In this document: positions 53,087-61,510 of the stretch, in pieces | Layout: each line of letters begins with the position of its first letter | Numbering within the stretch: position 1 is the stretch's first letter | NCBI RefSeq assembly: GCF_004341625.1 | Contig: NZ_SLZG01000001.1 | Span: 620,001 to 684,000 of the forward strand | Length of the DNA stretch: 64,000 nt | Source: Rhizobium sp. BK376 | Lineage (GTDB): Bacteria; Pseudomonadota; Alphaproteobacteria; Rhizobiales; Rhizobiaceae | Direction: 5' to 3' | Program-made: the position numbers and the translations under genes | Notes under the pieces: generated by a model | What the model saw: the letters and a program-made list of their open reading frames with translations, nothing else | The model's database searches: none | Told to the model about the DNA's origin: nothing

Positions 53087-54058
53087 TCAGCTCGCCATAC
53101 CTGACACAAGCTTGCCAACTGCGGCGAAGACGTCGTTCAGATCCTTCATCGGCGCAGTCGCTTCAGCGATGTAGACGGCGACGATGAAGGGGCCGCGATC
53201 CGGTGGCCAGATCACGGCGATGTCGCCGAGCGCGCCATTGTTGCCGGTGCCGGTCTTGTCGCCGATCTTCCAGTCCTTCGGGACGCCGGCCCTGAGGCGC
53301 GCATCCCCGACCTTGTCGGCAACCATCCAGTCTATGAGATGGTTGCGGGAGGCTTCGCTCAGCGTATCGCCAAGCGTCAGCAATCCGATCGTGTCGAGCA
53401 TGGAATCCGGCGTGGTCGTATCCTGCAGATCGCCCTTCTTCGCCTCGTTTAGGTCTGGCTCGCGACGATCCAGCCGGGTCTCGTCATCGCCCGTCGCCCG
53501 CAGCCATGCCGTCAGTGCGGAAGGTCCGCCGAAACTGTCGAGCAGCAGGTTGCCTGCCGTATTGTCGCTCATGGTGATCGCGGCTTCGCAGAGCTCTGCG
53601 ACGGTCATGCCGTCAGTGCCTGCATGCTTCTCGGTGACCGGAGAATAGGAGACGAGCGCATCCTTGCCGAACATGACGCGGCGATCGAGCTTTTCCTCGC
53701 CCTTGTCGACGCGCGCCAGCACGAAACCGGCGGCCAGCGCCTTGTAGGTGCTGCACATGAAGAACCGCTCGTTCTCGCGGTAGCCGAGCGAAATATTGGT
53801 TTCCGTATCCAGCACCGCGACGCCGAGCCTGCCGCCGGTCTTCTTTTCCAGCTCGGCGAGCTGCTTGTCGGCGTCGTCTCCCTCGCCCTCAGTCTTCTGC
53901 TGATCCTGCGTGTTTTCATCGGCAGGCGGGGTCGCAGTATCCGCCGGCTTCGTCGGCTGGGCCTGCTGCGCGACGGCCAGGGACGGCGTCAGCGTCAAGG
54001 CGGGAAGCAGCAAAGCCGAGCCGGCCAGAAGGCGGCGGCGGGTGATCGACTCAAGCAT
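53087..54058 (-). CDS. Class A beta-lactamase with long acidic linker
   Basis: The 323-residue enzyme has all class A motifs: SxxK at Ser103-Lys106 (CSTYK), SDN at 164-166, ExxLN at Glu200 (EPDLN) and KTG at 268-270. The N-terminus RRRLLAG is a possible Tat signal. Between the signal and the catalytic domain lies an unusual 45-residue linker rich in Gln, Asp, Thr and Glu. Cys102 just before the nucleophile corresponds to position 69, but no second Cys is found after KTG, so the carbapenemase-type disulfide is not present. Stand-alone gene. Confidence 0.9.
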   Translation of the reverse strand: MLESITRRRLLAGSALLLPALTLTPSLAVAQQAQPTKPADTATPPADENTQDQQKTEGEGDDADKQLAELEKKTGGRLGVAVLDTETNISLGYRENERFFMCSTYKALAAGFVLARVDKGEEKLDRRVMFGKDALVSYSPVTEKHAGTDGMTVAELCEAAITMSDNTAGNLLLDSFGGPSALTAWLRATGDDETRLDRREPDLNEAKKGDLQDTTTPDSMLDTIGLLTLGDTLSEASRNHLIDWMVADKVGDARLRAGVPKDWKIGDKTGTGNNGALGDIAVIWPPDRGPFIVAVYIAEATAPMKDLNDVFAAVGKLVSGMAS

Positions 54059-54133
54059 TGTGAAGTTCTCCGGCAGAATCAGCGGGATAATGCGCTACAC
54101 GGAGATTATGGCAAGCCTCTGTTGCAGCCATTT

Positions 54134-55126
54134 TTACGCGGCCGCCGTGACCTCGATCGTCACATGCGAGAGCTCATGCAGCTGGCCGAGCTTTTCCTTG
54201 TAGAAGGCCGGCTCCTTCGGCTCTGGTGTCAGGACGGCGACGATCGCTGCGTGATGACCGGGGCCGACCTGCCAGACATGCAGGTCGGTTATCCGGTCCC
54301 TGCCGGTTTCGATCGCCCCGCGAATCTCGCCCGGCAGGTCCTCATTGCTCGGTACTACATCGAGCAGCACACCACCTGCCGACCGCATCAGGCTGAACGA
54401 CCATTGCGCGATGATCAGCGCACCGACAATGCCCATGACCGGATCGAGGAAGCTCCAACCGAAGCGGCTGCCGAGCAGGAGGGCCGCGATTGCGAGAACC
54501 GAGGTCAGTGCGTCGGCGATGACATGGACATAGGCCGAGCGCAGATTGTTGTCGCTGCCGCCATGGTCGCCGTGATGATGGTGTCCATCATCGTGATGGT
54601 GATCATGACCGTGATCGTGGTGCTGGCCGTGATGATGGCCATGGTGATGATGGTGATCTTCGCCGCGCAGCAGCCAGGCGCTGGCGATATTGACGGCAAG
54701 GCCAACCGCCGCAATCAGGATCGCCTCCTCGTAGTTGATCGCGACAGGGTGCTGCAGGCGCAACAGGCTTTCCCAGCCCATCAACAGGGCGACCAGCGCC
54801 AGGATGATCGCGCTCGCAAAGCCGGCGAGATCGCCGAGCTTGCCGGTACCGAAGGTGAAGCGCGGATTGCGCGCCTGTCGGCGGGCATAGAGATAGGCGA
54901 CGGCGGAAATCAGAAGCGCGCTCGCATGCGTCGACATGTGCCAGCCGTCGGCGACTAGCGCCATGGAGCCATAGACCGTTCCGGCGCCGATCTCGACCAC
55001 CATCATGGCTGTCGTCAGCGCAATGACGAGCCAGATGCGACGCTCATTGCGCTGGTGATCGTCGCCGAGAAAGACGTGATCGTGGGTTTGGACTTCATGG
55101 TTCACAGCTTCGGAGGAAACGCTCAT
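54134..55126 (-). CDS. dmeF: Cation diffusion facilitator, DmeF-type Co2+/Ni2+ efflux protein
   Basis: DmeF exports divalent metals in exchange for protons from the cytosol. The 330-residue protein has six membrane helices. The second and fifth carry the metal-binding pairs (ALVADGWHMSTHA and VHVIADALTSV, H-D type), and a cytoplasmic loop between helices 4 and 5 of about 35 residues has more than 20 His. The C-terminal domain is short. gggagc-type ggag lies nine bases before the ATG at 55126. It follows dmeR by 63 bases. Confidence 0.92.
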   Translation of the reverse strand: MSVSSEAVNHEVQTHDHVFLGDDHQRNERRIWLVIALTTAMMVVEIGAGTVYGSMALVADGWHMSTHASALLISAVAYLYARRQARNPRFTFGTGKLGDLAGFASAIILALVALLMGWESLLRLQHPVAINYEEAILIAAVGLAVNIASAWLLRGEDHHHHHGHHHGQHHDHGHDHHHDDGHHHHGDHGGSDNNLRSAYVHVIADALTSVLAIAALLLGSRFGWSFLDPVMGIVGALIIAQWSFSLMRSAGGVLLDVVPSNEDLPGEIRGAIETGRDRITDLHVWQVGPGHHAAIVAVLTPEPKEPAFYKEKLGQLHELSHVTIEVTAAA

Positions 55127-55189
55127 CGCTTCCGGCTCCTTTTGAATACGCAACGACTTGAATGCGCGACTATTTGAACGAGACTGCGG

Positions 55190-55462
55190 TCAGCGCAGAT
55201 AGGTCTTCAAAACATCCGATATTTCATCGACGGCTTGCCTTCGGGCCTCGTCGCTCTCGGCCTGCAGAACATGCTCTTCGAGATGATCTTCCAGAATTTC
55301 GCCGGTCAGCCCCGTCAATGCGCCACGGATCGAAGCCAGCAACTGCAAGACCTCGCCGCAGGGCCGCTCGCTCTCCAATGCACGCTCGACCGCCTCCATC
55401 TGGCCTTTCAGCCGGCGGACGCGGGACAACAGCTTGGTCTTCTCACGAATGGTATGCGACAT
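55190..55462 (-). CDS. dmeR: RcnR/FrmR-family metal-responsive repressor DmeR
   Basis: The 90-residue protein is a helical CsoR/RcnR repressor. His3, Cys35, His60 and His64 match the RcnR nickel/cobalt fingerprint position by position, which distinguishes it from the formaldehyde sensor FrmR and the copper sensor CsoR. It precedes dmeF on the same strand, and a G-tract operator lies upstream, so the dmeRF unit should be repressed in the absence of Co2+ or Ni2+. This arrangement is known in Rhizobium leguminosarum. Confidence 0.92.
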   Translation of the reverse strand: MSHTIREKTKLLSRVRRLKGQMEAVERALESERPCGEVLQLLASIRGALTGLTGEILEDHLEEHVLQAESDEARRQAVDEISDVLKTYLR

Positions 55463-55475
55463 GGCGATCTCGATC

Positions 55476-55499
55476 TATAATATAGGGGGGTATACTATA
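55476..55499 (-). promoter_or_regulatory. DmeR operator candidate with G-tract
   Basis: TATAATATA-GGGGGG-TATACTATA: AT-rich arms of inverted character flank six G just upstream of the dmeR start. RcnR-type proteins recognise a G-tract with flanking AT inverted repeats, so this is a strong candidate. Confidence 0.75.
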
Positions 55500-55656
55500 T
55501 TTTTCATCTGATGGAAAGACCCGCCCTGCCCCCGTCACGGCTTGACAAAGCTTCGGTTTGGGATCATGAAGTCTGCCATGATCAAGCACGCGCCCCACAA
55601 TCGCTCGTATTTTTGGCTGTACCTGTAAAGGGCGGCCGACAGATCATCATGTCAAC

Positions 55657-55676
55657 AAGCCGCCGTCAGGCGGCTT
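55657..55676 (+). terminator. GC hairpin before the GNAT gene
   Basis: AAGCCGCC and GGCGGCTT arms with loop GTCA are followed by TGTTG. This looks like a terminator but the T-run is short. No gene ends immediately before it on the plus strand, so it may belong to a small RNA or leader. Confidence 0.4.
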
Positions 55677-55728
55677 TGTTGTATGCGACAGCGTCCTGAC
55701 GGCAAAACTAAGAAGGACGCAGACCGCA

Positions 55729-56217
55729 ATGCTCGACGATAGCGAAATCTCACTTCTCCGCCCGCCTGTTGTTACCATCCGCGCCGCCAAATCGCGCGAC
55801 CTTCCCGAGCTCAACGAGATGATCCGGATGCTTGCCGCCCATCACGGCGATGCGGCCGCGATCACGCCCGACCAGCTCGAGCGCGACCTCTTCGGCCCCG
55901 TTCCGTGGATCACGGCCCTGGTCGCGGAATCGGATGACGGCCTTCTCGGCTACGCCATTCTCGTGCCGCTCTACAGGGCACAGGACGGCCAGCGCGGCAT
56001 GGATCTCCACCACCTCTTCGTGCGCGACGGCCACCGCAGCCACGGCATCGGCCAGCATCTCGTCGACCGCGCCCGCGAAACCGCCCGCAAGGCCGGCTGC
56101 GGTTACCTCTCCGTCAGCGCCGCCACGGGCAATGTTCTCGCCCACCGCTTCTACGAACAGATGGACTTCAAGCCGCGCCCTGTTACGGGCATGCGCTATT
56201 TGCAGGCCCTGGCCTAA
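55729..56217 (+). CDS. GNAT family N-acetyltransferase
   Basis: The 162-residue acetyltransferase has the GNAT order: IRAAKSRDLPELNEMIRML at motif C, LGYAILVPLYRA strand 4, LHHLFVRDGHRSHGIGQHLVDRA (motif A with R-S-H-G-I-G binding the acetyl-CoA pyrophosphate), and FYEQMDF in motif B. A short N-terminal extension precedes the domain. Substrate unknown. Confidence 0.87.
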   Translation: MLDDSEISLLRPPVVTIRAAKSRDLPELNEMIRMLAAHHGDAAAITPDQLERDLFGPVPWITALVAESDDGLLGYAILVPLYRAQDGQRGMDLHHLFVRDGHRSHGIGQHLVDRARETARKAGCGYLSVSAATGNVLAHRFYEQMDFKPRPVTGMRYLQALA

Positions 56218-56406
56218 GGGCCCGGCGACGGACATGACGGCAGGAGGAAGGCGCCGCCTTCCTTCTTCGTGGTTGGAGCCATTTGAGCGTTCCACCGAAT
56301 TTGACAGGCCTTGGCTTTCGCCGGCAAGCGGCCGGTAAATCCCCCACTTTCTACAGCCTTTTCTCTCGTTCGATCAGGACGAAACCGGACATCCGACAAA
56401 AGACCC

Positions 56407-56460
56407 TTGACGATAAGAGTATATGCTCTTACATTCACATAATTAAGAGCATATGCTCTC
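56407..56460 (+). promoter_or_regulatory. Promoter with two palindromic operators (MarR-type layout)
   Basis: A -35-like TTGACG (56407-56412) and a -10-like TACATT (56430-56435) are 17 bases apart. Palindrome AGAGTATATGCTCT (56416-56429, one mismatch) fills the spacer. A perfect copy AGAGCATATGCTCT (56446-56459) lies over the likely start of transcription, its centre 30 bp from the first, about three helical turns. This is a typical repressor design; the MarR protein at 58633-59094 is the natural candidate. Confidence 0.75.
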
Positions 56461-56481
56461 AATTACAACGGAGGCACGATC

Positions 56482-57363
56482 ATGAGCGAAGCTGAGATAC
56501 TCGTAAGCGGTGCAACGGGACGGACCGGAGGCGCTGCCGTCGACGAACTGCTGAGGCTGGGCAAAAGCGTGCGCGCCTATGTGCGCTCGGACGACGAGCG
56601 GGCGGCGGCGCTGAGGTCTCGCGGGGTCGACATCGCGGTCGGCGATTTCACCGATATCGATCAGATCAGGGCGGCCATGGAAGGCATCCAGTCGGCGTAT
56701 TTTCTTTACCCGATCGCACCAGGGATCATTGGCGCGGCCGCCTATTTCGCTCAGGCGGCAAAGGAAGCGGGTGTTTCCGCGATCGTCAACATGTCGCAGA
56801 TTTCGGCACGCCGCGAATCGGCAAGCCACGCAGCGCAGGACCATTGGATCTCCGAACGGGTTTTCGACTGGTCCGGCGTTCCGACCACCCACCTTCGGCC
56901 GACGTTTTTTGCCGATTGGCTCGCCTATCCGCATTTCGCAGGGGATATCTGGGCGGCGAAGACGATCTCGTTCCCCTTCGAGAACGGACGGCACGCGCCT
57001 ATCGCCTCCGACGATCAGGGCCGAGTGATCGCTCATATCCTGGCTAATCCGAAGGGTCATGAAGGCAAAATCTATCCGCTCCATGGTCCGGTCGAGATGA
57101 ACTACACCGAAATCGCCGCCATCGTCAGCGACGTGCTCGGCACGAAGATCGAATATGCGCCGTCTTCGATAGAGGCGTTCAAAAACAAGATGGAAAATCT
57201 CTTCAAGTTCCCGCCGTTCCTTGTGCAGCATCTTGTCGAAGTCGCCCAGAATTATCGCGACGGCATCTTTGCGGGCACCAATGATGTGGTCGAGCGGATC
57301 ACCGGAACGCCGGCACTTTCGGTCCGGCAGTTCGTTTCCAACAATCGCGCCGCCTTCGTTTAA
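56482..57363 (+). CDS. NmrA-like NAD(P)H-binding oxidoreductase
   Basis: The 293-residue protein has the GxxGxxG motif in SGATGRTGGAAV (residues 9-20) and an arginine-rich NADP-selecting region (AYVRSDDERAAALRSRG). FLYPIAP, NMSQISA and LRPTFFADWL follow, as in the NmrA/quinone-reductase group. It is the first gene of a four-gene cluster controlled by two palindromic operators. Only distantly similar to the NmrA-like protein at 3845-4717. ggaggcacgatc precedes the ATG. Confidence 0.87.
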   Translation: MSEAEILVSGATGRTGGAAVDELLRLGKSVRAYVRSDDERAAALRSRGVDIAVGDFTDIDQIRAAMEGIQSAYFLYPIAPGIIGAAAYFAQAAKEAGVSAIVNMSQISARRESASHAAQDHWISERVFDWSGVPTTHLRPTFFADWLAYPHFAGDIWAAKTISFPFENGRHAPIASDDQGRVIAHILANPKGHEGKIYPLHGPVEMNYTEIAAIVSDVLGTKIEYAPSSIEAFKNKMENLFKFPPFLVQHLVEVAQNYRDGIFAGTNDVVERITGTPALSVRQFVSNNRAAFV

Positions 57364-57393
57364 TCGGCGCCAAGACAAGTCGGAGACTTCATA

Positions 57394-57768
57394 ATGTCAC
57401 ATGCTCAAGAAGAACGTCATCCCTTTCTGGATGACCTGACTGCGGACGCGGAACTCGTAAGCTCCGTCTTGCGCGGTCCCGTCATCGGACGCGACCAGAT
57501 CAGGCTTGCGGTCAACGCCGTTGGAAGCTTTTACGCCTCGCAGACGCCAACATACCTCCAGACCGTCGGCTCCCGCCTCTTTCTCGAATATGAGGCCGTT
57601 TTGACCAGCGGGGAGAAGCTGACCGCGGTGGCGGTCGTCGATCATGCGTCTGATGGCTCGGTACCGCGGGTCAGCGTGCGCATGAGCCCGCTGACCGCTG
57701 TTCTGTCGCTCGCCACCCATTTGCGTGAAGCGCTTTCGAGCCAAGTGCCGGAAGAGCTTTTTCTCTGA
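57394..57768 (+). CDS. NTF2-like (SnoaL-fold) protein
   Basis: The 124-residue protein has the short NTF2-like layout: LDDLTADAELVSSVLRGPVIGRDQI, then an alpha helix, FLEYEAVLTSGEKLTAVAVVDHASDG strands, and a final helix. The family includes isomerases, hydrolases and non-catalytic carriers. No clear Asp/His pair for catalysis stands out. It is the second gene of the cluster, 30 bases after the NmrA-like gene, and probably helps it or the SDR act on a small molecule. Confidence 0.75.
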   Translation: MSHAQEERHPFLDDLTADAELVSSVLRGPVIGRDQIRLAVNAVGSFYASQTPTYLQTVGSRLFLEYEAVLTSGEKLTAVAVVDHASDGSVPRVSVRMSPLTAVLSLATHLREALSSQVPEELFL

Positions 57769-57840
57769 ACCCAACCAAACGCCGGGCCAGCAACCGAACA
57801 CCGCGTACGCTGACCTGGGCTTCCTGAAAGGAAATTCGTT

Positions 57841-58539
57841 ATGGACGTCGCCAACAACACAGTCTTTATCACCGGTGCCAATCGCGGCCTGGGCCTGGCC
57901 TTTGCACGGGAGGCACTCCGCCGCGGCGCATCGAAGGTCTACGCAGGCATGCGCAATACGAACGGCTTCAACGAGCCGGGCATTGTTCCGGTCAGGATCG
58001 ATGTGACGGACAAGGCATCGATCGCTGCAGCCGCGGAACTGGCGGCCGACACCGCGCTGCTGGTCAACAATGCCGGGATCGCCGCCCTGATCGACAGCCC
58101 CTTGGCAGATGATGTCGAAGAGCAGTCGCAGCGTCTCTTCGATACCAACTATTACGGCGTGGTGCGCGTCTCGAAGGCCTTCGAGCCGATCCTGTCGGCT
58201 AAGCCCCAAGCCGCCATCGTCAACGTGCTGTCCGATATCGTCTGGCTTCCGCGGCCTATTCTGACCCCTTATGCGGCTTCCAAGGCGGCGGCGTGGAGCT
58301 ATACGAACCAGCTGCGCTTCCACCTTCGCGACCGCGGAATCCAGGTCCTTGGCCTGCATGTCGGCTTTTTGGATACCGACCTGACCAACGGCATCGACGT
58401 GCCGAAGAGCAGCCCGGACGACGTGGTGCGCCAGACCTACGACGCGCTCGCCGCCGGCAAGAGCGAGGTCATGGCAGATCGTGGCACGACCTTGCTGAAA
58501 GTGCCCGGCTACATCACCCCGCCGGAAGGGGTATTTTAA
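57841..58539 (+). CDS. Short-chain dehydrogenase/reductase
   Basis: The 232-residue SDR has TGANRGLGLAFAREAL (residues 10-25) for NAD(P) binding, NNAGIA, the catalytic Ser in VLSDIVW, and Tyr-x3-Lys in YAASK (about 142-146). The classical fold is complete. Third gene of the cluster, 72 bases after the NTF2-like gene. Substrate unknown. Confidence 0.92.
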   Translation: MDVANNTVFITGANRGLGLAFAREALRRGASKVYAGMRNTNGFNEPGIVPVRIDVTDKASIAAAAELAADTALLVNNAGIAALIDSPLADDVEEQSQRLFDTNYYGVVRVSKAFEPILSAKPQAAIVNVLSDIVWLPRPILTPYAASKAAAWSYTNQLRFHLRDRGIQVLGLHVGFLDTDLTNGIDVPKSSPDDVVRQTYDALAAGKSEVMADRGTTLLKVPGYITPPEGVF

Positions 58540-58632
58540 CTCCGTCAATGGCAGGAGCTACCGGCGCGCGCGGAGCTTTCCGGGCTTCGCGCCACGGCGC
58601 CGGTAAAGAACGGAAATCGAAAGGAACGCAGA

Positions 58633-59094
58633 ATGTTGTCGGCCAACCAACCGCTTGGTATCGATCAGTGCAACTGCTCCGCCATGAGAAAGGCGAGCCG
58701 ACAGATCACGCGGCTTTACGACAGCCATCTTGCGCCGGTCGGCCTGCGCATCACACAGTTTCTCATCCTGGCGGCTCTCGGTGAGGCCGAGGGCGCCACG
58801 GTCAACGTTCTCGCCGAGCGGCTCGACGTCGAGCGGACGGCGATGGGCAAGATGGTCGGCTTCCTGGAACGCGACGGTTTCGTGACCGTCACGCCGTCTC
58901 CCACGGACGGCAGGGTCCGCATCGTCGAACTCACCGAGGAGGGCCATCTTCTGCATAAGAGAGCGGAGCCTCTCTGGGAGAAGGCCCAGCAAGAATTCGA
59001 GCAGATGAACGGTGCTGCCAATGTTGCCAGTCTGCGGGAAGGATTGAGAGAGATGGCGGTAGGCGAGCCCGCGAAGGTTTCGTCGGAGGACTGA
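58633..59094 (+). CDS. MarR family transcriptional regulator
   Basis: The 153-residue protein has the winged helix (about 35-110): LAPVGLRITQFLILAALGEAEGATVNVLAERLDVERTAMGKMVGFLERDGFV in part, with SPTDGRVRIVELTEEG as the wing. It has three Cys near the N-terminus region (IDQCNCS), which might sense oxidants. It is the last gene of the cluster and a likely repressor of the palindromic promoter at 56407-56460. Confidence 0.92.
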   Translation: MLSANQPLGIDQCNCSAMRKASRQITRLYDSHLAPVGLRITQFLILAALGEAEGATVNVLAERLDVERTAMGKMVGFLERDGFVTVTPSPTDGRVRIVELTEEGHLLHKRAEPLWEKAQQEFEQMNGAANVASLREGLREMAVGEPAKVSSED

Positions 59095-59176
59095 GGCTTT
59101 GATCGAGCGGCTGGGCAGCCTGGAAGGCTCTCCGAAAAGGGCGTTCCTTCTTTGTGATTGAGGCCGCCTGGGCATC

Positions 59177-60427
59177 TCATTGAATTTGGTTGCTGTAGTT
59201 TTGTGCCGGAAGCGGTCGCAGCAATGCTGCGATGAAACCAAAGGAGAGGATGGCAAGCCCACCCAGCAGCGCGACCAGGCCAAGTGAAAGCGCAATACCG
59301 ATCTTCGCCATCGCGAAGGCCAGCACGAACGGCGCCAGGGCGGAAAGAATCAATCGCGCCGCCATCGTCTTGCCCTGAAGCTTGCCATAGCCATCGCTGC
59401 CGAAAAGGTGAAGCGGAAGCGTACCGCTGACGATACTCAACAAGCCGTTGCCCATGCCGAAGATCACGGCGAAGAGCATCGCACCCGCTACGGATGGGGC
59501 CGAAAGCAAAAGCACCAATACACCGCCGGGGATCAGCATCGCCGCGATCACCGCCAAATGAACTGCGGGCAGGTTCTTGCCGAAGACCATGTTGATCAGC
59601 CGGCTGGCGACTTGCGAAGGACCAAATAACGTACCGACCAAGGCGGCGGTTGCACCGAGCCCAAGCCCGGACAGCAACGGTACCAGATGCACCAGCACAG
59701 CCGAGCTGACCAGCGACATGAGCGAGAAGCCCGTGACCATCACGGCAAAGCCGATCCGGCGTTGCGAAGGTGGCAACATACCCTCCAGACGTGGCGAGGT
59801 GGTCGATACCACTGCTCGGAACGTGGTCGGTCCAAGCGACAGCCATGCATGGGTCGGCAAGCAGATAAACAGGTTGAGGGCGGCAAACACCAAATAGACG
59901 CTCTGCCAACTCAGATATGCATGAAGGGCTGTGGTGACCGGCCAAAATATCGTCGAGGCGAAACCGGCAATCAGCGTCAGATAGGTAATGCTGCGGGAAG
60001 CGACCTGTGGCCGGAGCTGCACAAGCAGTGCGAAGGCTGCCCCGTATTGAACGAGGTTGGCAGCAACTTCGATGGCAATGAGTGCGACCACGTAGACCGC
60101 TTTGTTGGGAGCAAAGGCGCAGACAGTCAGCGCGAGAGCCGCCACGAAAGAGCCGATCGTCATCGCCCGGCCAGCGCCGATCTTGTCGAAAAGCACCCCA
60201 AGCCACGGCGCCGTCAGCCCGCCAACCAGAAGCGCTGCCGAGAGCGCGCCGAAGACCCATTCACGCGACCAGGCAAATTGGGTCGCCATATCAGGCGCAA
60301 GAATGCTGAAACTGTAGTAGAGGGTGCCGTAGCCGATGATCTGTGTGAGGCCGAGCGCGAGCACGGCTGGAAGCGGCACTCGTTCAGACAAGGCGCTTGC
60401 CTTGGCTATCCAGAACCTGCTCGCCAT
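59177..60427 (-). CDS. MFS transporter, probable arsenite efflux protein (ArsK-like)
   Basis: The 416-residue protein has 12 membrane helices. Features include LALGLTQIIGYGTLYYSFSILAPDMA in part, and the MFS loop GVLFDKIGAGRAM after helix 2. It is the last gene of the arsenic operon, with its start 44 bases inside the end of arsC. In this context it probably exports arsenite or related arsenicals, as described for ArsK of Agrobacterium; ArsJ is less likely because no GAPDH gene is present. The start is uncertain (ATG at 60427 or a later TTG). Confidence 0.8.
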   Translation of the reverse strand: MASRFWIAKASALSERVPLPAVLALGLTQIIGYGTLYYSFSILAPDMATQFAWSREWVFGALSAALLVGGLTAPWLGVLFDKIGAGRAMTIGSFVAALALTVCAFAPNKAVYVVALIAIEVAANLVQYGAAFALLVQLRPQVASRSITYLTLIAGFASTIFWPVTTALHAYLSWQSVYLVFAALNLFICLPTHAWLSLGPTTFRAVVSTTSPRLEGMLPPSQRRIGFAVMVTGFSLMSLVSSAVLVHLVPLLSGLGLGATAALVGTLFGPSQVASRLINMVFGKNLPAVHLAVIAAMLIPGGVLVLLLSAPSVAGAMLFAVIFGMGNGLLSIVSGTLPLHLFGSDGYGKLQGKTMAARLILSALAPFVLAFAMAKIGIALSLGLVALLGGLAILSFGFIAALLRPLPAQNYSNQIQ

Positions 60428-60812
60428 CTTCCTTGGCGAACGCCCCCTTGTGCGTGTCGGGCAGGATATCCAAAACCGCTTCCGAAGGCCGGGCAAGTCG
60501 TGTGCCGATCGGCGAGACGACGAAGGGGCGGTTGATCAGGATCGGATCCTTCAGCATGGCATCGAGCAATTGGTCGTCGGTAAGTGCCGGGTTGTCGAGG
60601 CCGAGTTCGGCATAGGGCGTGCCCTTCTCGCGGATCGCCCCGCGCACGGCCAGGCCTGCATCCGCAATCATCTTGACGAGTTCATCCCGGCTCGGCGGGT
60701 TTTTCAGATATTCGATGATGGTGGGTTCGATACCGGCATTGCGGATCATTGCCAGCGTGTTGCGCGAGGTGCCACATTCCGGGTTGTGATAGATCGTGAC
60801 ATCCATGGTCAT
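60384..60812 (-). CDS. arsC: Arsenate reductase (glutaredoxin type)
   Basis: The 142-residue enzyme reduces arsenate to arsenite with glutathione and glutaredoxin. Cys13 in YHNPECGTSRNTL is the catalytic residue (Cys12 of E. coli ArsC), and the arginines in INRPFVV and RLARP bind the oxyanion. Its ATG overlaps the aqpS stop as ATGA. Confidence 0.94.
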   Translation of the reverse strand: MTMDVTIYHNPECGTSRNTLAMIRNAGIEPTIIEYLKNPPSRDELVKMIADAGLAVRGAIREKGTPYAELGLDNPALTDDQLLDAMLKDPILINRPFVVSPIGTRLARPSEAVLDILPDTHKGAFAKEDGEQVLDSQGKRLV

Positions 60813-61510
60813 GGGGTGGGTTCCGTCTCGGTGAGAGTTTGAGGATTGCGGGCTTCCATCAACAGCCATCCCGTAAGCATCAGCGCAAGCAATGCGCCGA
60901 GGACTTCCGCGACGATAAAGCCCGGCAGATCGACCGGGCGGATGCCGGCGAATGTGTGTGTCAGGGATCGAGCGATCGCGACAGCTGGATTGGCAAATGA
61001 GGTGGACGCTGTGAACCAGTAGGCTGCCGTTATGTAAAGGCCGACAAGCCACGCCACAGCATCGGAGCGAAACCGCAGACCGGCGAGGATGACGAAGACG
61101 AGGCCGAAGGTCGCCGTCACTTCCGCCAGCCATTGCGCGCCGCCGGTTCGAATGGTGGCCGAGGCCTGCAGCAAGGGAAGTGCGAACATGGCATGAGCAA
61201 GCATCGTGCCGACAATTCCGCCAAGGACTTGAGCGGCGATATAGATCGAAAGGGACGTGGCGGTCAGCTCCCGGCGGAGCGCGAAAACCAGCGATACGAC
61301 CGGATTGAAATGAGCCCCGGAAATCGGCCCCAGCACGGTGATCAACACAACAAGGATCGAACCTGTCGCCAGCGTGTTGGCGAGCAGGGCAAGCGCGGTA
61401 TCGCTCGTCAATCTGTCCGCCATAATGCCCGAACCGACGACTGTGGCGACCAGAATGGCCGTGCCCAGGGCCTCGGAGACAAGGCGACGCGAGAGCGGAA
61501 AAAGAGTCAT
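60809..61510 (-). CDS. aqpS: Aquaglyceroporin AqpS
   Basis: The 233-residue MIP-family channel has six helices and two NPA-type boxes: HFNPVVS (altered third position) and FANPAVA. In Sinorhizobium meliloti AqpS lets arsenite leave the cell passively after ArsC reduces arsenate, replacing the ArsB or Acr3 pump. The start shares one base with the arsR stop; agaggtg precedes it. Confidence 0.92.
   Translation of the reverse strand: MTLFPLSRRLVSEALGTAILVATVVGSGIMADRLTSDTALALLANTLATGSILVVLITVLGPISGAHFNPVVSLVFALRRELTATSLSIYIAAQVLGGIVGTMLAHAMFALPLLQASATIRTGGAQWLAEVTATFGLVFVILAGLRFRSDAVAWLVGLYITAAYWFTASTSFANPAVAIARSLTHTFAGIRPVDLPGFIVAEVLGALLALMLTGWLLMEARNPQTLTETEPTP

Noticed and set aside
54555..54665. 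Repetitive ATGATGGTG-type tract
   Set aside because: It encodes the His-rich loop of DmeF; the repeats are codons for His and Asp rather than an independent element.
58716..60260. 514-codon open frame on the minus strand overlapping the MFS gene and marR
   Set aside because: It runs in another frame of the ArsK-like gene and antisense to marR, is rich in Arg, Ser and Trp, and has no family pattern; the MFS frame has clear membrane helices.
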